Of a stretch of 64,000 nucleotides of DNA, positions 48,956 to 59,407 are shown one piece after another (positions within the stretch are counted from its first letter, which is position 1; every line of letters starts with the position of its first letter). The stretch covers positions 124,001 to 188,000 of the forward strand of contig NZ_JAINZW010000005.1 in the NCBI RefSeq assembly GCF_020026895.1, written 5' to 3'. The notes under the pieces are model-generated. The model was not told the DNA's origin and did not search any database. It worked only from the letters and a program-made list of their open reading frames with translations. The stretch is from Novilysobacter selenitireducens. GTDB taxonomy: Bacteria; Pseudomonadota; Gammaproteobacteria; Xanthomonadales; Xanthomonadaceae. Made by a program: the position numbers and the translations under genes.

Positions 48956-51507
48956 GCGCGCCGGTCACGCGCGTGCCCGTAACGATCGGCCCGCGCCGCA
49001 TCGCCGCGCTGGCCTGGCGCCAGTTGCGGCGCGACCTGGCCGCCGGCGACGTACGCATCCTGCTGGCCGCGCTGGTGTTGGCGGTGGTCGCGGTGACCGC
49101 GGTGGGCTTCGTCACCGACCGTGCCGAGCGCGCATTGGCGATCGAGGCGAACAGGCTGCTCGGCGGCGACGCGGTGGTGCGCGGCAACGCGCCGCCCACG
49201 GAGGCGATCGACAACGCAGCGAATGCCGTCGGCCTGCAACGCACGCGCACGGTCGAACTCGACAGCATGATCCGCGTCGGCCAGGGCGAGACCGCCAACC
49301 TGCGTCTGGGCGACCTGCGCGCGCTGGGCGAGGGCTTTCCGCTGCGCGGCCAGTTCACCGTGATCGATGAGGCCGGCGGCGCGCCGCGGGCGGCCGGCGG
49401 CATCCCCGCACCGGGCACGCTGTGGATGAGCCAGGCCGGCGCTGAAACCCTGCGCGCGCGCATCGGCGACACGGTCGGCATCGGCGAGTCGCAGTTGCGG
49501 CTGGCGGCACTGGTGACGCAGGAGCCGGACGCCGCGCTGGACTACTTCAACGTCGCGCCCAAGGTGTTCCTCAACCTCGCCGACCTGGACGCGACCGGGC
49601 TGGTGCAGGAAGGCAGCCGCCTGCGCCACCGCCTGGTGGTGGCCGGTGACAGCAACGCGGTGGAGCAGTTCGTCAATGTGGCGCGCGACAACCTCGGCCG
49701 TGGCCAGCGGCTGGAAACCATCGAGGACGCGCGACCGGAGATCCGCTCCGCGCTGGACCGGGCCGGCCGCTTCCTCGGACTGGCCGCGCTGGTGTCGGTG
49801 GTGCTGGCGGCCGTGGCCGTCGCCATGGCGGCGCGCCGCCACAGCGAGCGGCACCTGTCGGGCACCGCGGTGATGCGCTGCCTGGGCGCCAGCCAGCGCA
49901 CGCTGGTCGGCGTGCACGTGGGCGAGCTGCTACTGCTCGGGCTGCTGGCCAGCACGGTCGGCGTGGCGATCGCATTCGCGCTGCAATGGGTGATCGGCGG
50001 CTGGCTGGAAAGCGCACTGACCTTGTCGATCCCCGCCGCCGGCCCGGTGCCGGCGCTGCAGGGCTATGCCGTCGGCCTGGTGGTGCTGATGGCCTTCGGC
50101 GCGCCGCCGGTGCTGGCGCTGCGCCGCGTGCCGGCATTGCGCGTGCTGCGCCGCGACCTCGACCCCACCGAACCCAGCGCGTGGGCGGTGGCCGCCGTGG
50201 GCCTGGGCGGCCTGGCCGTGCTGCTGTGGTGGAAGGCCGGTTCGCCGGAACTGGCCACCGCCATGTTGCTGGGCATCGTCGCCACGCTGGCGGTTCTGGC
50301 GCTGCTGGCGTGGGGGTTGATCGCGCTGGTGCGCCGGCTGCGCACGCGCCTGCGCGGCAGCCTGCGCTACGGCCTGGCCAACGTCAGCCGCCGCGCCGGC
50401 ACCAGCGTCGCGCAGATCTCCGCGCTCGGCCTGGGGCTGATGGCGCTGCTGCTGCTGACCTTCGTGCGTACCGACCTGCTGGACCGCTGGCAGCTGGCGC
50501 TGTCGGCCGAGGCCCCCAATCGCTTCATCATCAACGTGCAGGACGACCAGGTCGCCGGGGTGCGCGGCTTCATCGCCGGGCGCGGCGTGGCCGAGCCGGT
50601 GTTGTTCCCGATGATCCGCGCGCGCCTGGCCAGCCACAACGGCGAGGCGGTGACCGGCGAGGACTACGAGGACGAAGGCGACCGCGCGCGGCGCCGCGCC
50701 GACCGCGAGTTCAACCTGTCGGTGGTCGACGTGCTGCGCGACGACAACGAGGTGGTCGCCGGCGAGTTCTGGAGCGCGACGCTGCCGGCCTCGCCTGAGC
50801 TGTCGATCGAGGAGGACTTCGCCGAATCGCTGGGCTGGAAGATCGGCGACACGGTCGGCTTCGACATCGCCGGGCAGCCGTTCGAGGGCACCGTGACCAG
50901 CCTGCGCAGCGTCGACTGGGAAAGCTTCCAGCCGAACTTCTTCGTCATCGCCTCGCCCGGCTCGCTGGACGGGTTCGCCGCCAGCCACATCACCGCGGTG
51001 CACGTGCCGCCCACCGATACCGGGTTTACCGGCGCGCTGGTGGAGCGCTTCCCCAACCTGTCGGTGATCGATGTCGACGCCGTGCTGAAGCAGGTGCGCA
51101 GCACCGCCGACCAGGTCTCGACCGTGGTCGAGGTGGTGTTCTATTTCTCGCTGGTCGCCGGCCTGCTGGTGTTGATGGCGGCCGTCAGCGCCAGCCAGGA
51201 CGAGCGCCTGCTGGAAGGCGGCGTGATGCGCGTGCTCGGCGGCAGCCGGCGGCAGTTGCGGCTGGCGCAGGCGTCGGAGTTCGCGGCGATCGGGTTGCTG
51301 TCGGGGCTGGTGGCGGCGATCGCCGCGTCGGTGCTGGCGGGCGTCGTCGCCACGCAGGTGTTCGACCTGCCGTGGCAGGCGAACTGGGCGATGGCAGCGG
51401 TCGGCGGCGCCTTGGGCGTGGTGGCCGCACTGGCGGCGGGGTTGTTCGCCACGCGCCGCGTGCTGGACGCACCGCCGTCGGTCACCCTGCGCGAGCTGCA
51501 GGGCTGA
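48952..51507 (+). CDS. ybbP: FtsX-family ABC permease YbbP
   Basis: An 851-residue permease with the duplicated FtsX layout: an anchor helix (about 38-60), a large periplasmic domain, three helices (about 270-425), further helices near 445-520, a second periplasmic domain, and three C-terminal helices (about 715-840). [18 protein letters not shown] and [22 protein letters not shown] are the coupling motifs that contact the ATPase. It is co-expressed with ybbA. Confidence 0.92.
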
Positions 51508-51554
51508 GTCGCCGACTGCGTATGGTCCAGCGCGGCTGAGCGGCGAGGCCGGCG

Positions 51555-54119
51555 TCAGCCGACGCCGGTCAACGCCGCCTGCAGCTGGTCCACGCCGTAG
51601 GGCTTCTGCAGGCAGGCATCGGCGACCGAGCCGCCTGCCAGTGCCGCGGCATCGTCGCCGGTGGCCAGCACCACGCGCAGCGCGGGTCGGCGCTGGCGCG
51701 CCTGTCTTGCCAGTTCGACGCCGTGCATGTCGGGCAGGTGCACGTCGGTCAGCAGCACGTCGCCGCCGCCATCCAGCGCACGCAGCGCATCGCCGGCGGT
51801 GGCGACGGCCTGCACCTCATGCCCCAGCCGTGCCAGCAGTTGCGCGGTGGTGCGGCGGCTGTCGTCGTCGTCCTCCACGAACACCACGTGCAGGCCGCCG
51901 GCGTCCGCGCGCGGGTGCAGCGGCGCCTCACCGGGCGTGTCGGTGGGTGCCGGTGAGGTGGCATCCGCCGCGGGCGGCGCATCGGCGACCGGCGTACCGG
52001 GCCGCTCCAGCGACTGCCGCAGCCGGCGCGCGAGTTCCTCGCGGCGGTAGGGCTTGCCCAGCAGCTCCACGCCCGGGTCGAGCCGGCCGCCGTGGAACAC
52101 CACGTCCTCGGTGTAGCCGGAGGTGAACAGCACCGCCACGTCCGGCAGCAGCGTGCGCGCGCGACGCGCCAGTTCCGGGCTCTGTACCGCGCCGGGCATG
52201 ACCACGTCGGTAAACACCAGGTCCACCCGCATGCCGGCTTCCAGCAGGTCCAGCGCCGACTGCGCGTCGGCGGCCTGCACCACCCGGTAGCCCAGCGAGC
52301 GCACGGTCTCGACCACGCTCTCGCGCACCGCGGCGTCGTCCTCCACCACCAGCACGGTCTCATGGCCGCCGCGCACCGGCCCGGTTTCGGGGTCGACCCA
52401 CGGCGTGGCGGGCTGGTCGCTGCGCGGCAGGTACACGGTGACGGTGGTGCCCGTGCCGGGCGCGCTGTCGAGCATCACGTGGCCGCCGGTCTGGCGCACG
52501 AAGCCGTACACCATGCTCAGGCCCAGCCCCGTGCCGCGGCCCTCTTCCTTGGTCGTGTAGAACGGCTCGAACGCGCGGCGCACCACATCCTCGGGCATGC
52601 CGTGGCCGGTATCGGAGATGGTCAGTCGCACGTAGTCGCCCGGCGCCATTTCCGGGTTCGGACGCTCGTCGGCGGCAACGGTCGCGTTGCAGGCGGTGAT
52701 GTCCAGGCGCCCGCCGTCCTCCATCGCATCGCGGGCATTGATCGCCAGGTTGAGCACGGCGTTCTCGAGCTGGTGCGGGTCGGCCTCGATCGTCGACAGC
52801 GCCGGGTCCACGTCCACGTGCAGCTCGACGCGCTCGCCCAGCGTCCGCCGCAGCAGGTCGTCCAGCCGCCGCAGGCGCTCGCCCAGGTCCAGCACCACCG
52901 GCGCCAGCGGCTGCTGCCGCGCGAACGCCAGCAGCTGCGAGGCCAGCTTGGCGCCGCGTTGCACCGCGTCCATCGCCGCGTCGACGTGGCGCACGGCATG
53001 CGTGGCCTGGCCGATATCGCCGGCGAGCAGCTGCAGGTTGGCGCCGATCACCTGAAGCACGTTGTTGAAGTCGTGCGCGACGCCGCCGGTCAGCTTGCCG
53101 ACGGCCTCCATCTTCTGTGCCTGCAGCAACGCGGCCTCGCTTTCCTCCAGCGCGCGGGTGCGTGCCTGCACCAGGTCCTCGAGGTGGTTGCGGTACTGCT
53201 CCAGCTCGGCCTGCGCGAGGGCCTGCGGGGTGATGTCGTGGCCCTGGACGAAGATGCCGATGACCTCGCCGTCGGCATCGCGCACGGGCTGGTAGACGAA
53301 ATCGACGAACACGTCCTCGGTCTGCCCCGGGGTATCGCTGCCGATCTGCACGCGCATGCCGCGGCCGACGAACGGGCGCCCGCTGGTGAACACCTCGTCC
53401 AGCAGCGTGATGTAGCCCTGGTCGACGACCTCCGGCAGCGCCTCGTTCACCGTCATGCCGACGACGGCGGGCTTGTTGACCAGCTTGAGGTAGGCGGCGT
53501 TGGCCAGCTCGAACCGGTGCTCGGGGCCGGACAGGTAGGCCATGAACCCGGGCGCGGCCTCGAACAGCCCCAGCAGGTGGCGGCGCTGGGACTCGAGCGC
53601 GCGGTTGCTGGCCTGCACGGTCTGCGCGCGATGCAGTACGCCGACTTCGAGCTGGCCGGTACGCGCGGAGCGGTCGTCGCGCCGGCGCTGCTTCAGCTCG
53701 GCTTCGAGCCGGTGCAGCTCGGTGACATCCACGGTGTGCTGCAGGACGTGGTCGACGCGGCCGTCGCTCGTGGGTACGGGTGTGTGGGTCGCGCTCCAGA
53801 AGCGCTCCTCGAACACGGTGGCGCCGTCGGGGCCGGTGTGCGGGATCGAATAGCGGATGACGCTGAGCGTGTGCGACTGCCCGGTGTCGAAGACATGCTG
53901 CAGCGAGTCGCGCAGTTCGCGCACCGCCTCGTGGCCGGGGTCGTCCGGATCATCGGGATCGCCCGGGAAGGCATCGAACAGCGAGACGCCCATCAGCTCG
54001 TCGCGCGTCCGGCCGGTGACCGAAAGGTACGTCGCATTCATCCACACGTAGCGGAACTGCCGGTCCAGCACCATGTACGGGTTGGGCGAGGCATCCAGCA
54101 GCGTGGCGAAGTCGATCAC
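51555..54119 (-). CDS. soluble hybrid sensor histidine kinase with two receiver domains
   Basis: An 854-residue cytoplasmic kinase with no membrane segment. Two PAS domains (about 5-140 and 180-300; SPNPYMVLDRQFRYVWMNATYL) precede a HisKA domain with His349 (GGVAHDFNNV), an HATPase (DTGHGMPEDV, GTGLGLSMVYGFV), a receiver with Asp in LVFTDVVMP, and a second receiver with Asp in VLLTDVHLP. It should sense a cytosolic or gas/redox cue and relay phosphate internally; no output regulator is adjacent. The GTG at 54119 is preferred; a TTG seven codons upstream (54140) is possible. Confidence 0.9.
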   Translation of the reverse strand: MIDFATLLDASPNPYMVLDRQFRYVWMNATYLSVTGRTRDELMGVSLFDAFPGDPDDPDDPGHEAVRELRDSLQHVFDTGQSHTLSVIRYSIPHTGPDGATVFEERFWSATHTPVPTSDGRVDHVLQHTVDVTELHRLEAELKQRRRDDRSARTGQLEVGVLHRAQTVQASNRALESQRRHLLGLFEAAPGFMAYLSGPEHRFELANAAYLKLVNKPAVVGMTVNEALPEVVDQGYITLLDEVFTSGRPFVGRGMRVQIGSDTPGQTEDVFVDFVYQPVRDADGEVIGIFVQGHDITPQALAQAELEQYRNHLEDLVQARTRALEESEAALLQAQKMEAVGKLTGGVAHDFNNVLQVIGANLQLLAGDIGQATHAVRHVDAAMDAVQRGAKLASQLLAFARQQPLAPVVLDLGERLRRLDDLLRRTLGERVELHVDVDPALSTIEADPHQLENAVLNLAINARDAMEDGGRLDITACNATVAADERPNPEMAPGDYVRLTISDTGHGMPEDVVRRAFEPFYTTKEEGRGTGLGLSMVYGFVRQTGGHVMLDSAPGTGTTVTVYLPRSDQPATPWVDPETGPVRGGHETVLVVEDDAAVRESVVETVRSLGYRVVQAADAQSALDLLEAGMRVDLVFTDVVMPGAVQSPELARRARTLLPDVAVLFTSGYTEDVVFHGGRLDPGVELLGKPYRREELARRLRQSLERPGTPVADAPPAADATSPAPTDTPGEAPLHPRADAGGLHVVFVEDDDDSRRTTAQLLARLGHEVQAVATAGDALRALDGGGDVLLTDVHLPDMHGVELARQARQRRPALRVVLATGDDAAALAGGSVADACLQKPYGVDQLQAALTGVG

Positions 54120-54281
54120 GGTCAGCGTGTCCCCTGGCAATCCGGACCCGGTGCGCGGTGCGCGCCCCGGCCGCGCACGGGCGGTCGGCAGTCCAGCCGG
54201 GGATTGTGCGTGATCGGCGTGTGCGTGCGGTCAACACGGTGCGGCCGCACGGTCTGGCGCCAGCGCGAGACAAGGAAGGGC

Positions 54282-54318
54282 AGAAAAAGGAAGGGACGGC
54301 CCGCGCACGGGCCGTCCC
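54282..54318 (-). terminator. intrinsic terminator for the fasciclin gene
   Basis: A 10-bp stem (GGGACGGCCC, 54293-54302, with 54309-54318) is followed on the minus strand by TTCCTTTTTCTG. It lies 61 bp beyond the fasciclin stop. Confidence 0.8.
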
Positions 54319-54378
54319 CGGTGGTGCCGCATCGCCGACGAGTGCGCTACGGCACCCGAACACGGAGCGTGGGGCCGG

Positions 54379-55017
54379 TCAGGACGCCGGCATCAGCACC
54401 TTGTCGACCACATGGATCACGCCGTTGCTGCTGCGCAGGTCGGCGGTCGTGACGTTGGCGGTGTTGCCCTGGGCGTCGGTGATGGTGACGCCACCGGCCG
54501 GGTTGGCCTTGGCCACCAGCTCGCCACCGGCGACGGTGGTCAGGCGGGCCTCGCCGTTGCCAGCCTCGATCTGCTGCGTGAGCGCGGCGGCATCCAGGCT
54601 GCCCTCCACCACGTGGTAGGTCAGCACGCCGGTCAGCTGGTCCTTGCTGTCGGGCTCGAGCAGGCCGTCAACCGTGCCGGCAGGCAGTGCGTCGAACGCG
54701 GCGTTGGTCGGCGCGAACACCGTGTACGGGCCCGGACCCTGCAGCGTCTCGACCAAGCCGGCCGCCTGCACCGCCGACACCAGCGTGGTGTGGTCGGGCG
54801 AGTTGGAGGCGTTGGCGACGATGTCCATGTCGGCGCCCGGCGCGGCCATCGAATCGTCGGTCATCGGGTCGGGCGTCGTCGCCATCGGGTCGGTGGCCGG
54901 GTCGGTCATAGCCGGGTCCGGCGTCGTGGCGGCCATGTCGGCGTCGGTATCGTCGGCCGAGCACGCGGCCAGGGCGATGCCCGACATGAGGGCGAGGGTC
55001 AGCAGCTTGATCTTCAT
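54379..55017 (-). CDS. fasciclin-domain lipoprotein
   Basis: A 212-residue lipoprotein (lipobox LAAC) with a low-complexity Asp/Met/Pro/Thr linker (22-65) and one FAS1 domain (about 70-210). FAS1 signatures: GPYTVFAPTNAAFDALP and the closing NGVIHVVDKVLMP. FAS1 domains mediate adhesion or surface interactions. AGGAG precedes the ATG. Confidence 0.92.
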   Translation of the reverse strand: MKIKLLTLALMSGIALAACSADDTDADMAATTPDPAMTDPATDPMATTPDPMTDDSMAAPGADMDIVANASNSPDHTTLVSAVQAAGLVETLQGPGPYTVFAPTNAAFDALPAGTVDGLLEPDSKDQLTGVLTYHVVEGSLDAAALTQQIEAGNGEARLTTVAGGELVAKANPAGGVTITDAQGNTANVTTADLRSSNGVIHVVDKVLMPAS

Positions 55018-55374
55018 GGGGGTGGACTCCTGTGGGGGGATATGGGGTCGTCGGTGCACGCCGATGCATGCCGTCCGACGCGTTTGAAACCGCGACGGGG
55101 CCACGCTACGGGGGACGGTGTACGAAGCGCGTCCCCATGGCGTGGGCAAGTCGTTAAAGCCCGGCGGGTTGCATGGATCCGCCGGATACAGCCTGGCTGC
55201 CTGGGAATGCGTCTCCTGGGTTATGTCCAATGGCTGGCAGCTACGGCAGCCGCATCGACCGGGATGCGCACGCCCAGACGACTGCGCCTGCGGGTTCACC
55301 GCGCGTCGGGGTACGCGATGGCCGCGTGAAAAGCTGGACGACCCTCGCTGTCAGTTCGCCATGCGCTCGCGGTG
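55018..55374. other. 357-bp gap with a 24-bp tandem duplication
   Basis: No gene supported. At 55349-55396 a 24-bp unit (TGTCAGTTCGCCATGCGCTC...) occurs twice with three differences. The second copy is the 3' end of the next minus-strand gene, so the duplication adds a second, out-of-use ERMAN-stop just downstream. The fasciclin promoter must lie in the left part but is not evident. Confidence 0.5.
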
Positions 55375-55635
55375 TCAATTCGCCATGCGCTCGGGTTCGG
55401 CCTGGAACCGCCGCGGATAATCGCGCTCGGCGGCCACGCGCTCGACCTCGGCATCGTCCAGCCCCGCAGGCGCATACACCGCGTACGCCACGCGGTCATC
55501 GCGCCGGCCGACGTGGTGAAGGCGGTAGCGCGGCTGCCCGCCCCCGGTGTTTTCCGGGTAGTGGCGGGGCGGCTGCGTGCCGTCCAGGTCCAGCTCGCTG
55601 TTGTCGACGGTGCCGCCGATGAAAAGGGCTCGCAT
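55375..55635 (-). CDS. hypothetical small protein
   Basis: An 86-residue soluble protein beginning MRALFIGGTVDNSELDLDG, with a polar centre (HYPENTGGGQPRYRLHHVGRRDDRVAYAVYAP) and a helical end (DDAEVERVAAERDYP). AAGGAG lies 6-7 nt before the ATG at 55635. No function recognised. It has its own duplicated 3' end. Confidence 0.68.
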   Translation of the reverse strand: MRALFIGGTVDNSELDLDGTQPPRHYPENTGGGQPRYRLHHVGRRDDRVAYAVYAPAGLDDAEVERVAAERDYPRRFQAEPERMAN

Positions 55636-55805
55636 GGGGACTCCTTGCACGTGGGGGTGCGTGCAGGGTGTCGGGGCGACCGTTCTACCGGCATGAAGCG
55701 CACGTTTGCGGGACGGAAATCCGCGGGGTGCAGTTCAGGCCGCCGCGGGCCGGGACGTCGAGGCGGGGACTCGCCGTCGAGGCCGGGACTCAGAGGCCCG
55801 GGGCC

Positions 55806-56567
55806 TCAGAGGCCCGGCGTAGCCAACCGGCGGCGCGGGCGCAGGTGCAACCACGCGGTCTGCGCCAGAAGCAGGACCGCCATCGCGACAGCGACCCACG
55901 CGGCCGTGTCCGCGCCCGGCAGCTCGCCGCGCGACTGCTTCACGTACACCGCCGCCAGGCCCCACAGCGCCGCGGCGACGTAGGCGAGGTGGCCGCCCAG
56001 CCGGTGGTTGACCAGCAACAGCAGCACCGTGGCGGCGGCCAGCAGCGCCAGGCTCCAGCCCAGCATCGACGCTCCGTCGAACACCTCGTACGCCACCAGC
56101 ACCTGCGCGGTATTGAGGAACGCCGCCAGCGACAGCCACCCCGCATGCAGCGCCAGCGGCGCGGTCGCCCAAGCGCCCTGGCCCTTCGCCGGCGACGGGT
56201 CGCGTGCCAGCGTGATGGCGGCGGACGCGATGCACGCCAGTGCGCCCCAGATCACCAGCAGCGCCAGCCCGAACCACTGCTGCGAGAACACCGGCATCCA
56301 CAGTGCGGTGAGCGCGAAGCCCGCCGCCGCCCACGGCCGCGCCCGCTCGACGGCGCGCGAGGCCGCGTCCGCCCGCCACTGCCACACGCCGAAGGCGACG
56401 TCCCACGCGAAGATCAGGCCCCAGATAGAGAACGCATACCCGGCCGCCACCAGCAGGGTCGGGTAGCGGTCGGAGATGGTGCCGTTGTCCGGGCCGAACG
56501 TGCCGGTGTTGGACAGCCAGGCAATGACCGGCATCAGCAGGGCGAACAGGATCACGGCAAGGCGCAT
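55806..56567 (-). CDS. TspO/MBR-related tryptophan-rich membrane protein
   Basis: A 253-residue membrane protein with about eight short helices and many Trp residues (SIWGLIFAWDVAFGVWQW, PVFSQQWFGLALLVIW). Length exceeds classical TspO (about 155), but the Trp/Pro pattern matches the long TspO-like group. Ligand unknown. It is divergent from rsmC. Confidence 0.65.
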   Translation of the reverse strand: MRLAVILFALLMPVIAWLSNTGTFGPDNGTISDRYPTLLVAAGYAFSIWGLIFAWDVAFGVWQWRADAASRAVERARPWAAAGFALTALWMPVFSQQWFGLALLVIWGALACIASAAITLARDPSPAKGQGAWATAPLALHAGWLSLAAFLNTAQVLVAYEVFDGASMLGWSLALLAAATVLLLLVNHRLGGHLAYVAAALWGLAAVYVKQSRGELPGADTAAWVAVAMAVLLLAQTAWLHLRPRRRLATPGL

Positions 56568-56708
56568 GGCGACACTCCGGGTCAGGGGACCGCCGCACCC
56601 TGCCGGGGAGCCTGTGAAGCCGGCGCGCAAACGCCCTGCCGCCCAGGGCGCAGGAACCGCCGGCGCGTAGAATCCCCGGCCCCGCCGTACGAACTGGATG
56701 ACCCGCGC

Positions 56709-57809
56709 ATGCGCGACGCCGACCCCGCGCTCGAAACCCTGATGCTGCCGCTGGCCGAGGGCCGGCTGGCGTGGCCGGAGGGGGGCGCGCTGTTCCTGCG
56801 TGCGCGTGACGGCTGGCCGCTGCACGCCGCGCCGCGCCCGGGCCTGGTGGCCGAGCAGAGCTTCCGGCCCGACGCGCAGGCGCTGGAGGCCTCGGGCATC
56901 GCACTGGCCACGCCCGATGATGGCCGCCGCTTTCCGCTGGTCATGCTGTTGCCGCCGAGGCAGCGCGACGAATCGCGCGCGCTGATGGCCCGCGCCATCG
57001 CGTCGCTTGCCCCCGGTGGTCGCGTGCTGGCCTGTGTACCCAACAGCGAGGGCGCGCGCTCGGCCGAGCAGGACCTGGCCGCGATCGCCGGCCCGCTGGA
57101 GACGATCAGCAAGAACAAGTGCCGGGTGTTCTGGACCGCGCCACTGGACGGCCCGGCCGACCCCACGTTGGCCGCGCGCTGGTTGGCGCTGGACGAGGTG
57201 CGCACGATCGGCGACACGCGCTTCGCCAGCCGCCCCGGCGTGTTTGCGTGGGACCGCATCGACCCGGCCTCGCAGCTGCTGGCCGAGCACCTGCCCGTCG
57301 ACCTGTCCGGCCGTGCCGCCGACCTCGGGGCCGGCTTCGGCTACCTGTCGGTGGAGCTGCTGGAGCGCTGCGCGGGCATCAACACGCTGCACCTGTACGA
57401 GGCCGAGGCGCGCGCGCTGGAGCTCGCGCGCCGCAACCTGGCGCCGTCCGCGTCGCGTGCCGCGATCGACTTCCGCTGGCACGACGTCACCGGTGGCCTG
57501 CCGGAGACCTACGACATCATCGTCAGCAACCCGCCGTTCCACACCCAAAGCCGCGCCGACCGGCCCGACATCGGCCGCCGATTCATCGCCGTCGCCGCGC
57601 AGGCGCTGCGGCCGGGCGGGCGGATGTGGCTGGTCGCCAACCGGCACCTGCCGTACGAGTCGGTGCTGGACGCGAGCTTCGGCGAGGTGCGCACGGTGGC
57701 GCAGCGCGACGGCTTCAAGGTGATCGAGGCGGTCAAGGCGATGCCGGCGCGACCCGAGCGCGCGCCGAAACCCTTCGACCGCACCGCCGCGCGCAACGCG
57801 CACCGCTGA
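56709..57809 (+). CDS. rsmC: 16S rRNA (guanine-N2)-methyltransferase RsmC
   Basis: A 366-residue two-domain enzyme that methylates G1207 of 16S rRNA. The C-terminal catalytic half has SAM motif DLGAGFGYLSVELL (about 205-218) and the NPPFH motif (about 276-280); the N-terminal half is a degenerate methyltransferase fold with NKCRVFWT. rsuA starts 10 bp downstream, so two rRNA-modification genes share an operon. Confidence 0.9.
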   Translation: MRDADPALETLMLPLAEGRLAWPEGGALFLRARDGWPLHAAPRPGLVAEQSFRPDAQALEASGIALATPDDGRRFPLVMLLPPRQRDESRALMARAIASLAPGGRVLACVPNSEGARSAEQDLAAIAGPLETISKNKCRVFWTAPLDGPADPTLAARWLALDEVRTIGDTRFASRPGVFAWDRIDPASQLLAEHLPVDLSGRAADLGAGFGYLSVELLERCAGINTLHLYEAEARALELARRNLAPSASRAAIDFRWHDVTGGLPETYDIIVSNPPFHTQSRADRPDIGRRFIAVAAQALRPGGRMWLVANRHLPYESVLDASFGEVRTVAQRDGFKVIEAVKAMPARPERAPKPFDRTAARNAHR

Positions 57810-57819
57810 GGGCGCGCGC

Positions 57820-58533
57820 ATGAAGCTGGTCAAGCTGATCGCCAACCTCGGCTACGGCAGCCGCAAGCAGGTGGCGCTGATGTTCCGCGAGGGCCGCATC
57901 ACCGACGCCGCCGGCGAGGTGCTCTACGCCGACGACCGCGTCGACCATGCCGCCATCCGCATCGACGGCGAGCCGCTGGACCCGCCCGCGGGACTGGCGC
58001 TGATGCTGCACAAGCCCGTCGGCTACACGTGTTCCACAAAGGACGCCGGCCGCATCGTCTACGACCTGCTGCCCGCGCGCTTCCGCCTGCGCTCGCCGAT
58101 GATTTCGACCGTCGGGCGGCTGGACCGCGACACCAGCGGCCTGCTGCTGATGACCGACGACGGCCAGCTGCTGCACCGCATCGTCTCGCCGAAATCGCAC
58201 TTGCCCAAGGTGTACGAGGCAACGCTGGCGCAGGACCTGCGTGGCGACGAGGCCACGCTGTTTTCCAGTGGCACGCTGCTGCTGGAGTCGGAGACGACGC
58301 CGTTGGCCCCGGCCACGCTCGAGGTGCTGGGGCCGCGGCACGCGCGCCTGACGTTGACGGAGGGGCGCTACCACCAGGTGCGGCGGATGTTCGCCGCCGT
58401 CGGCAACCACGTCGAAGCATTGCACCGGCCGCGCATCGGCGGGCTGTCGTTGGGCGACCTTCCGACGGGCGAGTGGCGGATCCTGGGCGAGGACGACCTG
58501 ACAACGCTGTTCGACGTCCCCGGCCCCTTGTAG
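57820..58533 (+). CDS. rsuA: 16S rRNA pseudouridine synthase RsuA
   Basis: A 237-residue synthase that forms pseudouridine 516. An S4 RNA-binding domain (1-55; KLVKLIANLGYGSRKQVALMF) precedes the catalytic core with Asp102 in GRLDRDTSGLLL, the same position as in E. coli, and the EGRYHQVRRMF block. The TAG stop (58531-58533) is formed by the palindromic repeat that starts at 58529. Confidence 0.93.
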   Translation: MKLVKLIANLGYGSRKQVALMFREGRITDAAGEVLYADDRVDHAAIRIDGEPLDPPAGLALMLHKPVGYTCSTKDAGRIVYDLLPARFRLRSPMISTVGRLDRDTSGLLLMTDDGQLLHRIVSPKSHLPKVYEATLAQDLRGDEATLFSSGTLLLESETTPLAPATLEVLGPRHARLTLTEGRYHQVRRMFAAVGNHVEALHRPRIGGLSLGDLPTGEWRILGEDDLTTLFDVPGPL

Positions 58534-58756
58534 GAGCGGCTTCAGCCGCGATCGGAAAACGGACCCTCACCGAACGATCCGGTTGCGACGGCAAATCGGA
58601 ACCGTTGTAGGAGCGACGTCAGTCGCGACCGCGAGGCCCCCGCCAGCGGCGAATCGCGACTTACGTCACTCCTACAAGTACTTCGGAATTTCGCTCTCGG
58701 TTGAGGTCGCGCCTGCAGGTGTTTGCGACGCGATCGCGGCTGAAGCCGCTCCTACA
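58529..58756. repeat. nested palindromic repeat cluster A-B-B'-A'
   Basis: Unit A at 58529, B at 58606, inverted B at 58652-58676 and inverted A at 58732-58756: the same order as at 14553. It overlaps the rsuA stop codon and fills nearly the whole gap to the DUF1415 gene. Confidence 0.85.
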
Positions 58757-58771
58757 GTGGTGCGGACGGAT

Positions 58772-59347
58772 CTAGTCGTCCTGGAGCAACCGCCGGTACC
58801 CCTCTTCCCCCAGCCGCTCCAGCGTCGCCAGGTTGCGCTCCACGATCACGTCCGGGTCGGGGAACGCGGCCACCGCGCGTTCCACGCTGGCCTCGCGCAG
58901 CAGGTGCAGGGTCGGGTAGGGCGAACGGTTGGTGCAGTTGCCGGCGTCATCCGGGTAGGTGCCGGCGAACACGTAGTCGGGGTGGAAACTGGCGACCTGG
59001 ATCTCGCCTTCCAGGCCGAGCGCGTCGACTGCGGCGTCGGCCTGGTCGAGGAAGTCGTTGTAGTCCATGAAGTCGGCCAGCACGTGCGGATGCACGATCA
59101 GCGTGGTGTCGACGACGTCGGGGTCGACCTCCGCCAGCCACGCCAGCTCCGCGGCCAGCTCCTCCAGCAACGCCTCGGGTGTGGTCGCCGCGCTCAGCAC
59201 GTAGCGCACCTGGTCCTTGGCGTGGACGGCCTTGGCGAACGGGCACAGGTTCAGCCCGATCACCGCGCGCTCCAGCCAGCGCCGCGTGGCGGCGATGGGG
59301 TCGATGTCGATACCGGTGTCGGGCGGCGGCGCTGGAGGCATCGTCAT
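58772..59347 (-). CDS. DUF1415 family protein
   Basis: A 191-residue cytoplasmic protein with the family patterns WLERAVIGLNLCPFAKAV (about 25-42), LIVHPHVLADFMDYNDFLDQAD (about 90-111) and NRSPYPTLHLLRE (about 146-158). Function unknown. The start is ATG 59347 (59341 is also possible). It is 60 bp downstream of yajQ on the same strand, probably one transcript. Confidence 0.9.
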   Translation of the reverse strand: MTMPPAPPPDTGIDIDPIAATRRWLERAVIGLNLCPFAKAVHAKDQVRYVLSAATTPEALLEELAAELAWLAEVDPDVVDTTLIVHPHVLADFMDYNDFLDQADAAVDALGLEGEIQVASFHPDYVFAGTYPDDAGNCTNRSPYPTLHLLREASVERAVAAFPDPDVIVERNLATLERLGEEGYRRLLQDD

Positions 59348-59407
59348 TCGTCCCGGGGCGCGGCCCCGGTCGCGTTCAGTCACGGCTGCTCTCAATCACG
59401 GCTGGTC

